Origin: JAHQVI01 sp050330195
Lineage (GTDB): Bacteria; Pseudomonadota; Alphaproteobacteria; Rhizobiales; Rhodomicrobiaceae
NCBI GenBank assembly: GCA_050330195.1
Contig: JBHJOB010000046.1
Span: 1 to 64,000, forward strand
DNA: 64,000 nt
Direction: 5' to 3'
Numbering within the stretch: position 1 is the stretch's first letter; every line of letters starts with the position of its first letter. Under the pieces are notes generated by a model. That model worked only from the letters and a program-made list of their open reading frames with translations. It ran no database searches and was not told where the DNA came from. A program made the translations under genes and the position numbers. This document shows, piece after piece, positions 9,446-17,845 of this stretch.

Positions 9446-10006
9446 CTATTTTTCATAACGCAGGAAATGCGCGGCCGTTCCACCATAGAGACGCCGATCC
9501 AGCAGGGCGAAGCCCGCGGGTGGCGCAAATTCGGCATCCGCACTTTCCTCGACAAGCGCGATCGCGCCGGGTATGAGCCATCCGCCCGCAATTGCCGCCG
9601 CCAGCGCCTTCTCGCCCAGACCCTTGCCATAGGGTGGATCGGCAAAAACGAGGCCGAAAGGCCGCAGCGTGCCCGCCTCGCCCAGCTTCGTTGCATCGCG
9701 CCGATAGATTTTGGTCACGCCAGTCGCGCCGACCGTCTCGATATTGCGGCGGATAAGGCCGCGCGCCTCGGCGTTGTCCTCGACGAAATGGGCATAGGAG
9801 GCCCCGCGTGACAGCGCTTCGAGGCCCAGCGCCCCGGTCCCGGCAAACAGGTCCAGCACCCGCGCCCCCTCGATCTCGAAATCCTCGACGCCATGGGCGA
9901 GAATGTTGAAGACCGACTCGCGCACCCGGTCGCTGGTCGGGCGTATGTCGTAGCCTTTCGGGGTGGCGAGCGCTGCGCCCCGGAAGCGTCCGGCAACGAT
10001 TCTCAT
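9446..10006 (-). CDS. rsmD: 16S rRNA (guanine(966)-N(2))-methyltransferase
   Basis: Methylates G966 of 16S rRNA using S-adenosylmethionine. The 186-aa protein begins MRIVAGRFRGAAL and has RPTSDRVRESVFNIL, the SAM-binding VLDLFAGTGALGLEALSRGA and the catalytic DPPYGKG, all diagnostic of RsmD. Its ATG overlaps the stop of the pseudouridine synthase gene by four bases (ATGA), so the two rRNA-modification genes are translationally coupled. Confidence 0.95.
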   Translation of the reverse strand: MRIVAGRFRGAALATPKGYDIRPTSDRVRESVFNILAHGVEDFEIEGARVLDLFAGTGALGLEALSRGASYAHFVEDNAEARGLIRRNIETVGATGVTKIYRRDATKLGEAGTLRPFGLVFADPPYGKGLGEKALAAAIAGGWLIPGAIALVEESADAEFAPPAGFALLDRRLYGGTAAHFLRYEK

Positions 10007-10935
10007 CGGGCGGGTCGTCCGGCTCTGGGTTTCGCACTATTCCCGGGCGCGCCGCGTTTTCGTGCCGGGGCGGGCCGGGATGGCCGGCGCTTCGGCTTTC
10101 CGGCTGGCGGTGCTGCGGCGTCCGTCTTCGGCGAATCGCCGCTCTTGCCGGGCTTTTTCTCGGTCAATCCAAGCGCCTCGGACGTATTCGTTCCGAGCTG
10201 TTCCACCAGAATGCGCTTTTTCACCTCCTCGACCGCTCCGGTTTCCAGATCGCCGAGTATGAATGGTCCGAAGGAGATCCGGATCAGCCGGTTCACCGTG
10301 AGGCCGAGTGTCTCCATGATCTTGCGGACTTCGCGGTTCTTGCCTTCGCGCAGGCCGATATTCAGCCAGATATTGGCGCCCTGCACGCGCTCGATCCTTG
10401 CCTCGACAGGGCCGTAGCGAACCCCGTCGATCTGCGTGCCGTCAGCGAGGCGGTCGAGGGCGGTCTGCTCGACCTTGCCGTGCGCGCGAACCCGGTAGCG
10501 GCGCATCCAGCCGGTGGCGGGCGTTTCAAGATGGCGCGCCAACTCGCCGTCATTGGTCAGAAGCAGCAGACCTTCGGTGTTGAAATCGAGCCGCCCGATG
10601 GAGATAACCCGAGGCATTTCCTGTGGAAGAGCCTCGAATACGGTGGGTCTGCCCTGTGGATCGCGGTGCGTCGTGACCCGTCCCTTGGGTTTGTGATAGC
10701 GCCACAGGCGGGGCGGTTCGATGGCGGGCAGGGGCTTTCCGTCGACGACGATCCGGTCGCCCGGCCTCACGTTGACAGCGGGACTTTCCAAGCGTTTTCC
10801 GTTCAGCGAGACCCGTCCCTCGCCGATCAGCCGCTCCGCGTCGCGCCGCGAACACAGACCCGAACGCGCAATGATTTTTGCGATTCGCTCGGCTGGCAAG
10901 TCTTCAGTATTGTGAGTATCCTGGTCGGATCGCAT
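10003..10935 (-). CDS. rluB: 23S rRNA pseudouridine synthase of the RsuA/RluB family
   Basis: A 310-aa RNA pseudouridine synthase. Residues about 12-60 form an S4 RNA-binding domain (IIARSGLCSRRDAERLI). The catalytic domain follows, with the invariant Asp in GRLDFNTEGLLLLTNDGEL. The C-terminal 60 residues are a disordered, Lys/Arg/Pro-rich tail common in alphaproteobacterial members. I place the start at 10935 (ATG with an AGAGG site upstream). The family match is certain; RluB versus RluE or RsuA specificity is inferred from length and context. Confidence 0.88.
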   Translation of the reverse strand: MRSDQDTHNTEDLPAERIAKIIARSGLCSRRDAERLIGEGRVSLNGKRLESPAVNVRPGDRIVVDGKPLPAIEPPRLWRYHKPKGRVTTHRDPQGRPTVFEALPQEMPRVISIGRLDFNTEGLLLLTNDGELARHLETPATGWMRRYRVRAHGKVEQTALDRLADGTQIDGVRYGPVEARIERVQGANIWLNIGLREGKNREVRKIMETLGLTVNRLIRISFGPFILGDLETGAVEEVKKRILVEQLGTNTSEALGLTEKKPGKSGDSPKTDAAAPPAGKPKRRPSRPAPARKRGAPGNSAKPRAGRPAR

Positions 10936-10955
10936 CTTCGCCTCTTTTAACTTGC

Positions 10956-10961
10956 TATAAT
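10956..10961 (+). promoter_or_regulatory. consensus -10 box (TATAAT) between divergent genes
   Basis: A perfect TATAAT lies 36 bases before the ATG of the 374-aa gene, in the 61-base gap between it and rluB. The -35 region 17 bases upstream is weak. On the opposite strand the same stretch holds TTGTCA and TTATAG-like boxes that could drive rluB-rsmD, so the gap probably carries two divergent, overlapping promoters. Confidence 0.4.
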
Positions 10962-10996
10962 TGTCAAAACTGATTCTTGACAAACGGGGAGATCAG

Positions 10997-12121
10997 ATGC
11001 GTCGAGATCGAATAATAAAAGCAGTCAACACTCTGAAAGACGCTCTGCAAGCGGCGCAGATCCGTGAGCTTCTCAGGGCGGCGCGCAACGGTCAGCAGGC
11101 CGAAGGCGTGAACCGCACGCAGAAGATCCTGCTCGCCTACAACGTCTTCATGCGTCATTATCAGGAATTCGATGAAGAAGAAAAGGAGATGATGACCTTC
11201 TTCGGTCTCACTCCCCTGCTCGACATCGCCTTCTGGTCGGCGCTGGTCGACGGTGAACAGGCCGTCTCACGCAAGATCATGGCGGATGTGGATGTCGGCG
11301 CGTATAACGTCATCTTCGTCATGCCGAAACTGCGCGAGCTTCTCCTGCGTGAAACCGACCGGGAACAGTTGATCATTGCCGATCCCTCGGGCACGGATCA
11401 GGAGATCAAGCGCCTGCGTCTTCTCGTTGCCGAACGCGATCGCTCGCTGACGGACCCGCATGTGATCATCAACGTCCTGCGCTCGCTCGACGAGTTCTAT
11501 GAGGGCATGGCGGCTCTGCGTGGGGGCAATCACCCCTCGCTCTCCGTCGGCGCGATCGATTCGGGCAGCACGAAGAGCTTCGACTTCTTCGGCTCCAACG
11601 CCATTGTCGATGAAATCTCCGAATTGCTGATCGCGGTCTGGGACCGGATCAAATATTCGGCGGAAGAGAATTTCCGCTACCAGATCGAAGTCGCGATGAT
11701 GGCGGCGGGCTTCATCAACCGCGTGAAGGACGCCCAGACGGCGGGCCGCGTCAACGAGGATCAGGGCCAGCGTATCACGCGCTCGGTCGCCAAGGCCATC
11801 GAGACGCTGTTCCGTGCCGGCGCATATACCGAGAACATGGACGAGATCCGTGAAGTCCGGGCCAGCCAGTTCCTGCTGCCCAAGACCCAGCTTCTCGAAT
11901 ATCGCCGCGAGGAAGCCCGCGTCGAGTTCAAGTCCATCGAGATGCGTGACGGACTTGAGACCGGCGAGAAAGCCGAGCCGCTGACGCGCGTCGAGGGCGT
12001 CAAGGACAAGGACAGCCCTGTGGCGGAGCCTGCCGCGCCGGCCGAAAATGCGGCAGCCTCGAAGCCGGCCGCTGCCGGGACCGCGAATGCCGACATCGAT
12101 GAGGACGGGATCTCGAAATAG
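10997..12121 (+). CDS. conserved-looking hypothetical protein, 374 aa, helical
   Basis: I do not recognise this family. The ATG at 10997 follows GGGGAG at good spacing; a TTG start 36 bases upstream would overlap the -10 box. The protein has no signal peptide or transmembrane helix. Residues 1-330 look almost wholly helical and strongly charged (for example DEEEKEMMTFFGLTPLLD, EIKRLRLLVAERDRSL, RVNEDQGQRITRSVAKA). The last 55 residues are a low-complexity Ala/Pro/Glu tail. It sits between rluB and tadA, genes often adjacent in relatives, which suggests a lineage-specific insertion or an rRNA/translation link. Cytosolic; function unknown. Confidence 0.75.
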   Translation: MRRDRIIKAVNTLKDALQAAQIRELLRAARNGQQAEGVNRTQKILLAYNVFMRHYQEFDEEEKEMMTFFGLTPLLDIAFWSALVDGEQAVSRKIMADVDVGAYNVIFVMPKLRELLLRETDREQLIIADPSGTDQEIKRLRLLVAERDRSLTDPHVIINVLRSLDEFYEGMAALRGGNHPSLSVGAIDSGSTKSFDFFGSNAIVDEISELLIAVWDRIKYSAEENFRYQIEVAMMAAGFINRVKDAQTAGRVNEDQGQRITRSVAKAIETLFRAGAYTENMDEIREVRASQFLLPKTQLLEYRREEARVEFKSIEMRDGLETGEKAEPLTRVEGVKDKDSPVAEPAAPAENAAASKPAAAGTANADIDEDGISK

Positions 12122-12215
12122 GGCGAAGATCCGATAAGATGGACTATCCCGCCTTTTGCGGGACAGGCTTCTCGGACAAATCGAATAAGGGAGGCGGCTT
12201 GTTTCGCCTCACGGA

Positions 12216-12665
12216 ATGAAAGCAAACGCGTTTATGGCTCTGGCCCTGGAAGAGGCCGGAGCCGCGGCCGTTCGCGGCGAGGTTCCCGTGGGCGCCGTTC
12301 TGGTCGCGCCTGACGGCCGTATTCTCGCATGCGACGGCAACCGCATCCTTGAATATCGCGATCCCACCGCCCACGCCGAAATTCTCGTCCTGCGCGCTGC
12401 GGCCGGGCTGCTCGGCAGCGAGCGCCTGACCGGCTGCCATCTCTACGTGACGCTGGAGCCTTGCACCATGTGCGCCGGGGCGATTTCATTTGCACGGATC
12501 GAGCGGCTCTATTTCGGCGCGCCGGACGAAAAGGCCGGAGCGGTCGAGCACGGGGTGCGCTTCTTTGCCCAGAGCAGTTGCCATCATGCGCCGGAGGTCT
12601 ATGGCGGCATCGCTGAGACGGAGGCGGCGGCATTGCTCCGGGATTTCTTCAGGCAGCGGCGTTAA
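12216..12665 (+). CDS. tadA: tRNA-specific adenosine deaminase
   Basis: Converts A34 to inosine in the anticodon of tRNA-Arg(ACG). The 149-aa protein has the zinc-binding deaminase motifs: HAE with its proton-shuttling Glu near residue 52, and EPCTMCAGA near residue 81. Length and the N-terminal MxLALEEAxxA pattern fit TadA rather than a guanine or cytosine deaminase. It is 94 bases downstream of the 374-aa gene and may share its promoter. Its stop codon lies at the edge of an intergenic repeat. Confidence 0.93.
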   Translation: MKANAFMALALEEAGAAAVRGEVPVGAVLVAPDGRILACDGNRILEYRDPTAHAEILVLRAAAGLLGSERLTGCHLYVTLEPCTMCAGAISFARIERLYFGAPDEKAGAVEHGVRFFAQSSCHHAPEVYGGIAETEAAALLRDFFRQRR

Positions 12666-12666
12666 G

Positions 12667-12751
12667 GCGAGGTCGGATAAGTTTTTCTGAAAAATTGAGC
12701 TGGAAACAAATAGAGCAGATCGGGACCGTTTCAACTCGAAACGACCCGATC
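12667..12751 (+). repeat. intergenic repeat family, copy A (with terminal hairpin)
   Basis: Begins GCGAGGTCGGAT directly after the tadA stop and contains the shared core GAAAAATTGAGCTGGAAAC. It ends in an imperfect inverted repeat (12718-12751) in which GATCGGG and the CGTTTC element on one side pair with GAAACG and CCCGATC on the other. Translated in the forward frame it reads FF-stop-KIELETNR, matching copies C and D except for one stop codon. It lies between convergent genes. A hairpin here could help termination, but there is no T-run. Confidence 0.7.
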
Positions 12752-12784
12752 CGTATCCGTTTGTTAATGCCGCTTTTCCCCGGT

Positions 12785-13165
12785 CTACATGGCGCCTGCC
12801 GCAGCATTGTCCGCCGGGGGCTTGTCGAGCCGGGCAAAGGGCGAACGGCCAACGTCGCAGGCGCGCAGACGCCTGCCCATGCTGACGGGAAACCAGAGCA
12901 CGATAGACAGGAGCAGCCATACGATCAGAGCTGCTACGAAAGCATATGCATAATGCATGCCTGTCTCGATGAGTCCGGCTGTCAGCGCCGCGGTTGCTGC
13001 CGCCAATCCTCCGGTCAGCATGACCGCGGTAACGAGAGCGACAAGCTCGATGTCAAGCCAGCGCGGCTTGAAAGGGCTGCGAAACAGCAGCGTGAGCAAA
13101 TATTGGAGAGAAACCACCCCAGCCAGAAGAGCGGCTTCAAACGCGACCGATAGAAACTGTGCCAT
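12785..13165 (-). CDS. small integral membrane protein
   Basis: A 126-aa protein beginning MAQFLSVAFEA with AAGGA about nine bases upstream. It has three to four hydrophobic segments: residues about 8-25, 38-60, 62-75 and 78-98. The last 28 residues form a polar tail. I do not recognise a family. The longer frame upstream is Arg-rich non-coding translation. It is followed by copy A of the intergenic repeat and belongs to a group of three small envelope-type genes on this strand. Function unknown. Confidence 0.6.
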   Translation of the reverse strand: MAQFLSVAFEAALLAGVVSLQYLLTLLFRSPFKPRWLDIELVALVTAVMLTGGLAAATAALTAGLIETGMHYAYAFVAALIVWLLLSIVLWFPVSMGRRLRACDVGRSPFARLDKPPADNAAAGAM

Positions 13166-13296
13166 GTTCGGAAATCCTTGAAAAAGGCGACATCTCATCG
13201 CCAGGGCGGAGCGGCCCATGCGCCGCGCACGGCAGGCGCGGGCAGGACCATCTCCGCGATGCGTCCAACTGATTGACAGGTCCGGTTTCGGACAGC

Positions 13297-13476
13297 TCAA
13301 CCATGCAGGTGGAAGTGCCGGACAAACTCGATGACGCCGAGCAGCGTCAGAACGATGAAAAAGCCGGCAATGATCAGAAGTCCGCTGCGCCTGTCCGTGA
13401 ATTCGATCAGCGCCGGGTCGTATGGCGGCTCGTCCGGCGTTGGCTCGACGGGGGGCGTGTGTTGTGTCGTCGTCAT
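13297..13476 (-). CDS. 59-aa single-span membrane protein
   Basis: The sequence begins MTTTQHTPPVEPTPDEPP and has a proline-rich cytosolic-type N-terminus of about 30 residues. One strong transmembrane helix follows (LLIIAGFFIVLTLLGVI), then a short His-rich tail (RHFHLHG). A GAGG site lies about 12 bases upstream of the ATG. Small single-span proteins of this layout are common and usually uncharacterised. It is on the same strand as the two small genes around it, 131 bases from the next. Function unknown. Confidence 0.6.
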   Translation of the reverse strand: MTTTQHTPPVEPTPDEPPYDPALIEFTDRRSGLLIIAGFFIVLTLLGVIEFVRHFHLHG

Positions 13477-13576
13477 TATTTGAAATCCTCAACTTGCGGG
13501 CGCAAGCCAAGCGTGCTGGCGCAAAGGCGCACCGCTGAAAAAACAGGTCAGATGATGGAAAATGGACCGCGCGGGC

Positions 13577-13945
13577 TCAGGCGGCCGGGTGCAGGCCGTG
13601 CGGCGGTCCGCGAGCGCTTGCGATGGCATGCGCTATGGATGAGACATCGTGCCTGCCGATGCTGGCGGAAGATCGGCTTGCGAATTGGCGGCAACGGTCT
13701 GCAGCCTGAAGGGCTGCGGGATCGATGTCTCCGCGATGGCCTGACAGGAAATCCTGCAAGGCTGCGTTGACAGAAGCCTGCTGCGCCGTCCGGATGACAC
13801 GAACCGGTTCGGAGCCTTTCAGCGCGAGATCAATCGGCTGATGGACCGCACTTTGGAAATCATCAGCGCCCGGCGAAGCGGTGCCGAAACCGATGCTGCC
13901 GGCAAAGACGATCAGAAATGCGAGAAACAGCGAAAAGGAGCGCAA
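13577..13945 (-). CDS. small exported protein, unknown
   Basis: An open frame of about 122 aa with a signal-peptide-like N-terminus (LRSFSLFLAFLIVFAGSIGFGTAS) and a hydrophilic remainder with two blocks of small and charged residues. I see only TTG starts. The one at 13945 has TAAGG eight bases upstream and is preferred; another at 13954 sits too close to that site. No family recognised. The signal peptide supports it; the unusual start and GC-rich background keep confidence modest. Confidence 0.45.
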   Translation of the reverse strand: MRSFSLFLAFLIVFAGSIGFGTASPGADDFQSAVHQPIDLALKGSEPVRVIRTAQQASVNAALQDFLSGHRGDIDPAALQAADRCRQFASRSSASIGRHDVSSIAHAIASARGPPHGLHPAA

Positions 13946-14043
13946 AGGCGTCAACCTTAAAACCCGTCAAATCGACATATACGCTCTTTTTCGGGGAATG
14001 AATACAGCTTTTGCAGCTTGTGAAGCTCTTGCTTTAAAATCGC

Positions 14044-14601
14044 TTAGCGGCTTGCCAGCAACCGCTCCGTGGAGGTGATTTGCGCGAATTCGCCGCTCAG
14101 GCTGGCGATATGCGCGTCGTGCACGGTCTCGGCGCTGATGGTCCGGCCATCGGGCGTCACCCGCTCGAACGCGTAACAGGCATCCGCGACGAGCGTCGCC
14201 CTGAAGCCCAGATTGGCGGCCATGCGCACGCTCGTGCTGACGCAGTGATCGCTGGAGACCCCGCAGAATACCAGATCCAGCAGGTTCCGGGCGCGCAGAT
14301 CATGTTCAAGCGACGTGCCTATAAAGGCCGAATTCACCGATTTCATGTAAACCGGCTCGCCATCGCGCGGCCGTGCGAAATCCTCGAATTCATGACCGGG
14401 GTGGCCGGGCCGCAGAACGGAGTTCTCCTGTGTCGATGCGTGAGCGACATGGCTGACCGGCCAGCCATTTGCCCGCCAGTGTTCGAGCAGCCGCGCGGCA
14501 TTCTTCTCCGCCTGGCGGTTGTTGCGCGGTCCCCAATATTCGAGGTCGCGAAAGCCCAGTTGCCAGTCGATCAGGACGAGGCAGCTCCGCTCGGTGCTCA
14601 A
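14044..14601 (-). CDS. isochorismatase-like cysteine hydrolase
   Basis: A 185-aa cytosolic alpha/beta hydrolase of the isochorismatase/nicotinamidase superfamily. The catalytic triad is visible: Asp in LVLIDWQLGF, Lys in YMKSVNSAF and Cys in GVSSDHCVSTSV, followed by the usual AANLGF and DACYAF segments. Its ATG overlaps the stop of the patatin gene by four bases, so it is translated with it. The substrate could be an amide, a carbamate or a small N-substituted compound; sequence does not decide. Confidence 0.85.
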   Translation of the reverse strand: MSTERSCLVLIDWQLGFRDLEYWGPRNNRQAEKNAARLLEHWRANGWPVSHVAHASTQENSVLRPGHPGHEFEDFARPRDGEPVYMKSVNSAFIGTSLEHDLRARNLLDLVFCGVSSDHCVSTSVRMAANLGFRATLVADACYAFERVTPDGRTISAETVHDAHIASLSGEFAQITSTERLLASR

Positions 14602-15482
14602 AGCGTTTCCTTCCTTGCCATCGCGGTCTCGCAGGCCCGCTTGAACGCGTCCTTGGCGGGTTCGGCCGCGGCGAAAATCTCGTCGATCTTGTAGAAATCC
14701 AGCACTTTGAAAAAGCCGATTTCGGGGCGGATCAGGATGTCGGGAGCCCCCGCTTTCAGCTTTTCACGGAGGACGGCGCGTAGCGCGATCTGGTTGACCC
14801 CGATAATCGCGTCGATCAGCGACGGCGCCTTGCCCTTGCTTTGCTGCGGTCCGGCCGTCACGTCGATCGCGGCAACGATATCGGCGCGCTCCATCACCAG
14901 ATCGAACGGCACCGGGTTGACGAAACCGCCGTCGACCAGCACGCGCTCGCCCATCTCGATGGGGCGCAGGATGCCGGGCAGGGCGGAACTCGCGGTGATG
15001 GCGGGAATGAGGGGGCCGCTGTCGATCACGTACTGGCTTTGCGTGTAATAGTCCGTCGTCACGGCAAGCAGCGGGATTTTCAGCGCCTCGAAATCGTCAG
15101 GCAGCGCCTCCGGCAGCAGGCCCCTGATGATGTTCTCGCCGGAAAAGGCCGAGCCGTTTTCCCCGCCGCGGAAGATTGCCAGCCCGTTGTCCCAATGCGA
15201 GAACAGCCGGCGGATCAGCTCGGTGCGCCGGTGAAACAGCTCCTCGCAATAGGCGCGGATGGCGGCCCCGGTCATGCCGGATGCGTAGGCCGCGCCGATC
15301 AGGGCGCCGATGCTCGTTCCCGCAATGACGCATGGGGCGACGCCAAGCTCATCGAGCGCTTCGAGCATGGGCACATGGGCAAAGCCGCGCGCGCCGCCCC
15401 CGCCAAGTGCGAGGCCGAAACGCACGCCGGAGCCCGGAGCGGTAATCCCTTGCGCGTTCGGCGCATCGGCAGCGCTCGTCAT
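14598..15482 (-). CDS. patatin-like phospholipase (RssA type)
   Basis: A 294-aa serine lipase/esterase. It shows the oxyanion motif GGGGARGFAH near residue 27, the nucleophile elbow GTSIG near 55 and the catalytic Asp in DGGFVNPVPFD, the Ser-Asp dyad of patatins. There is no signal peptide, so it acts in the cytosol or at the inner membrane. I start it at 15482; the frame continues upstream through the neighbouring hydrolase and that part is not real. It begins five bases after the hydrolase gene and is coupled to the isochorismatase-like gene, giving a three-hydrolase operon. Confidence 0.87.
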   Translation of the reverse strand: MTSAADAPNAQGITAPGSGVRFGLALGGGGARGFAHVPMLEALDELGVAPCVIAGTSIGALIGAAYASGMTGAAIRAYCEELFHRRTELIRRLFSHWDNGLAIFRGGENGSAFSGENIIRGLLPEALPDDFEALKIPLLAVTTDYYTQSQYVIDSGPLIPAITASSALPGILRPIEMGERVLVDGGFVNPVPFDLVMERADIVAAIDVTAGPQQSKGKAPSLIDAIIGVNQIALRAVLREKLKAGAPDILIRPEIGFFKVLDFYKIDEIFAAAEPAKDAFKRACETAMARKETL

Positions 15483-15487
15483 TTCGT

Positions 15488-16396
15488 CTATCCCTTGAAA
15501 TGCTTGAGTATGGCGGCGGTCGTTTCCTCCGGCGCTTCCTCGGGGAGGAAATGTCCGGAATTGACGGCGTGGCCGTTCACGTCGCCGCACCATTCGCGCC
15601 AGATATCCAGCGGGCCTGCCGTCTTGCTGGGAATGCCTTGCTCGCCCCAGAACACCGCCGTCGGACAGGAAATCCGGCGGTCCGCCTCCCTGTCGGCGGT
15701 ATCGTCGGCGAGGTCGCAGGTCGCGCCCGCGCGGTAATCCTCGCAGGTTGCGTGGAGCCGCGCCGGCTCGCTGAAAAAGGCGCGGTAATGGGCCAGCGCT
15801 TCGGGCGCGAAGACCAAAAGATCGTCGCTGCCCGCCCATCCCGCCAGCTTGCTGTCGAGCCAGCCCACAGGGTCGCGCCCGATCATGTCTTCCGGCCGCG
15901 GCGCTTGCTGGGCGAGAAATGTCCAGTGGAAAGTCTTCATGGCGAGGTCGCGCGTCAGCCGGTTCCACATGTCGTAGGTCGGGACAATGTCGAGCAATAC
16001 GAGCTTTTCGATACGTTCCGGGTGATCAAGCGCCAGCCGGTAGCCCGCCCGTCCGCCGCGATCATGGCCGCAAACGTGAAAGCGGCTCAGCCCGAGCTGG
16101 TCGGCGATGTCGATAACGTCCTCCGCCATTGCCCGTTTGGAGTAGCCGAAATGTTCCGGATCATCGGCGGGAATGGAACTTTCGCCATAGCCGCGCAGAT
16201 CGCAAACGATCAGCCGGAAATGTCTGGCGAGTTCAGGGGCGACGCGGTGCCAGATGACATGGGTTTGCGGATAGCCATGCAGCATGAACATCGGCGGTCC
16301 GTCGCCCCCGATACGCGCGAAGATCTCCGCGCCGCGCGTCTTAAAACGGTGCGCCTGGAAACCGGGGAAAAGGTCAGGCAGATCTTGGGTCATCAT
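15488..16396 (-). CDS. alpha/beta hydrolase closely resembling fluoroacetate/haloacetate dehalogenase
   Basis: A 302-aa alpha/beta hydrolase. Every catalytic element described for fluoroacetate dehalogenase can be lined up: nucleophile Asp112 with Arg113 and Arg116 (GHDRGGR), Asp136, the halide-binding trio His157, Trp158 (FHWTFLAQ) and Tyr221 (EDYRAG), and the base His282 (NSGHFLPEE). The HGYPQTH oxyanion loop is also present. This is more specific than a generic epoxide-hydrolase match. Dehalogenase activity is therefore plausible but unproven; natural substrates of such homologues are often not fluorinated. It heads an operon with a patatin and an isochorismatase-like gene. Confidence 0.85.
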   Translation of the reverse strand: MMTQDLPDLFPGFQAHRFKTRGAEIFARIGGDGPPMFMLHGYPQTHVIWHRVAPELARHFRLIVCDLRGYGESSIPADDPEHFGYSKRAMAEDVIDIADQLGLSRFHVCGHDRGGRAGYRLALDHPERIEKLVLLDIVPTYDMWNRLTRDLAMKTFHWTFLAQQAPRPEDMIGRDPVGWLDSKLAGWAGSDDLLVFAPEALAHYRAFFSEPARLHATCEDYRAGATCDLADDTADREADRRISCPTAVFWGEQGIPSKTAGPLDIWREWCGDVNGHAVNSGHFLPEEAPEETTAAILKHFKG

Positions 16397-16464
16397 ATTT
16401 CTCCCGCCTCGCTGCCTTGACGGCAGCGATCTATTGTTGCCGCATCAATCTTGCCAACGTTCGG

Positions 16465-17751
16465 TTAACGCCTGCGGTCGGATTGATGCGCGAGTGCGCG
16501 CCAGCCAATGTCGCGCCGGCAAAACCCTTCGGGCCAGTCGATCCTGTCGATGGCTTCATAAGCCTTGTCACGGGCCTCCGAAACGGAGCCGCCCAGCGCC
16601 GTCACATTCAGCACCCGGCCGCCATTCGAGAGCATCCGCGCGCCATCCCGTTTCGTGCCCGCATGAAATATGGTGACTCCGGGCACGCTTTCAGCTTCGT
16701 CCAGCCCTTTTATTTCGGAGCCCTTCTCATAGTTCCCCGGATAGCCGTTCGCCGCCATGACCACCGTGATCGCGGTTTCATCGCGCCAATTCAGCTCCAT
16801 CTGCCCGAGCGTGCCCTCGGCAACGGCCAGCAGGGCGGGCAGGAAATCGGAGGCAAGCCGCATCATCAGCACCTGGCATTCCGGATCGCCGAAACGGGCA
16901 TTATATTCAATCAGCTTCGGCCCGTCCGCGCCGATCATCAGCCCGGCGTAAAGGACGCCGCGATAGCTGATGCCGTTCTCCTTCAGAGCCGCGACGGTCG
17001 GCAGAATGATCTTCTCCATGACGCGAGCTTCCATCTCCGGCGTCATGATGGGGGCAGGGGAATAGGCGCCCATGCCGCCGGTATTCGGCCCCTTGTCGCC
17101 GTCGAAGGCGCGCTTGTGGTCCTGTGCGCTTGCGAGCGGCAGCACGGTCTCGCCGTCGCACAGGGCAAAGAAGCTGGCTTCCTCGCCTTCGAGGAACTCC
17201 TCGATGACGACGGATGCGCCCGCCTCGCCGAATGCGCCTTCGAAACACTCATGGATGGCCTGCTCGGCTTGCCCGTGCGTCTCGGCGATGATGACGCCCT
17301 TGCCCGCTGCCAGCCCATCCGCCTTGATGACGATGGGGAGCGTCTGCTGGGTCAGATAGTCGAGCGCGGCGTCGGCATTGTCGAAAGCGCCATAGTCGGC
17401 GGTCGGGATATGCTTGTGCGCGCAGAGCGCCTTGGTGAAGCTTTTCGAGCCTTCGATCTGCGCGCCATCCTTGCCGGGACCGAAGACCTTGAAGCCCGCC
17501 TTGTGCAGATCATCGGCGAGCCCGGCGACGAGCGGCGCTTCCGGCCCGATGACAACAAGCCCGATCTCGCGCAGCCGGCAGAATTCGATGATTGCCGCAT
17601 GATCGCCGGGATCGAGGTCCACGCATTCGGCGTGACGCGCGATGCCGGCATTGCCCGGAGCGCAATAAAGCCGTGTCAGCATCGGGCTTTTGCTGATGGC
17701 CCAGGCCAGAGCGTCCTCGCGTCCGCCCGATCCGATGAGGAATATATTCAT
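16465..17751 (-). CDS. purD: phosphoribosylamine-glycine ligase
   Basis: Second step of purine synthesis: joins glycine to 5-phosphoribosylamine with ATP. The 428-aa protein has the four expected parts: N-terminal MNIFLIGSGGRED, the ATP-grasp core with KADGLAAGKGV, GPNTGGMGAYSP and the metal-binding EYNARFGDPECQ, and the C-terminal domain. The usual GGREHALAW motif reads GGREDALAW here, so His is replaced by Asp. The gene is divergent from xseA with a 94-base gap, a conserved arrangement in related bacteria. Confidence 0.95.
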   Translation of the reverse strand: MNIFLIGSGGREDALAWAISKSPMLTRLYCAPGNAGIARHAECVDLDPGDHAAIIEFCRLREIGLVVIGPEAPLVAGLADDLHKAGFKVFGPGKDGAQIEGSKSFTKALCAHKHIPTADYGAFDNADAALDYLTQQTLPIVIKADGLAAGKGVIIAETHGQAEQAIHECFEGAFGEAGASVVIEEFLEGEEASFFALCDGETVLPLASAQDHKRAFDGDKGPNTGGMGAYSPAPIMTPEMEARVMEKIILPTVAALKENGISYRGVLYAGLMIGADGPKLIEYNARFGDPECQVLMMRLASDFLPALLAVAEGTLGQMELNWRDETAITVVMAANGYPGNYEKGSEIKGLDEAESVPGVTIFHAGTKRDGARMLSNGGRVLNVTALGGSVSEARDKAYEAIDRIDWPEGFCRRDIGWRALAHQSDRRR

Positions 17752-17845
17752 GGCAAGCTATGTTTTCCGAGTTGTTTCCGCAAAGCTCATAACAAGAATC
17801 GGGCTAAACTTGCACCTTTCCCGCCAATCTCGCTAGATAGGCCCC

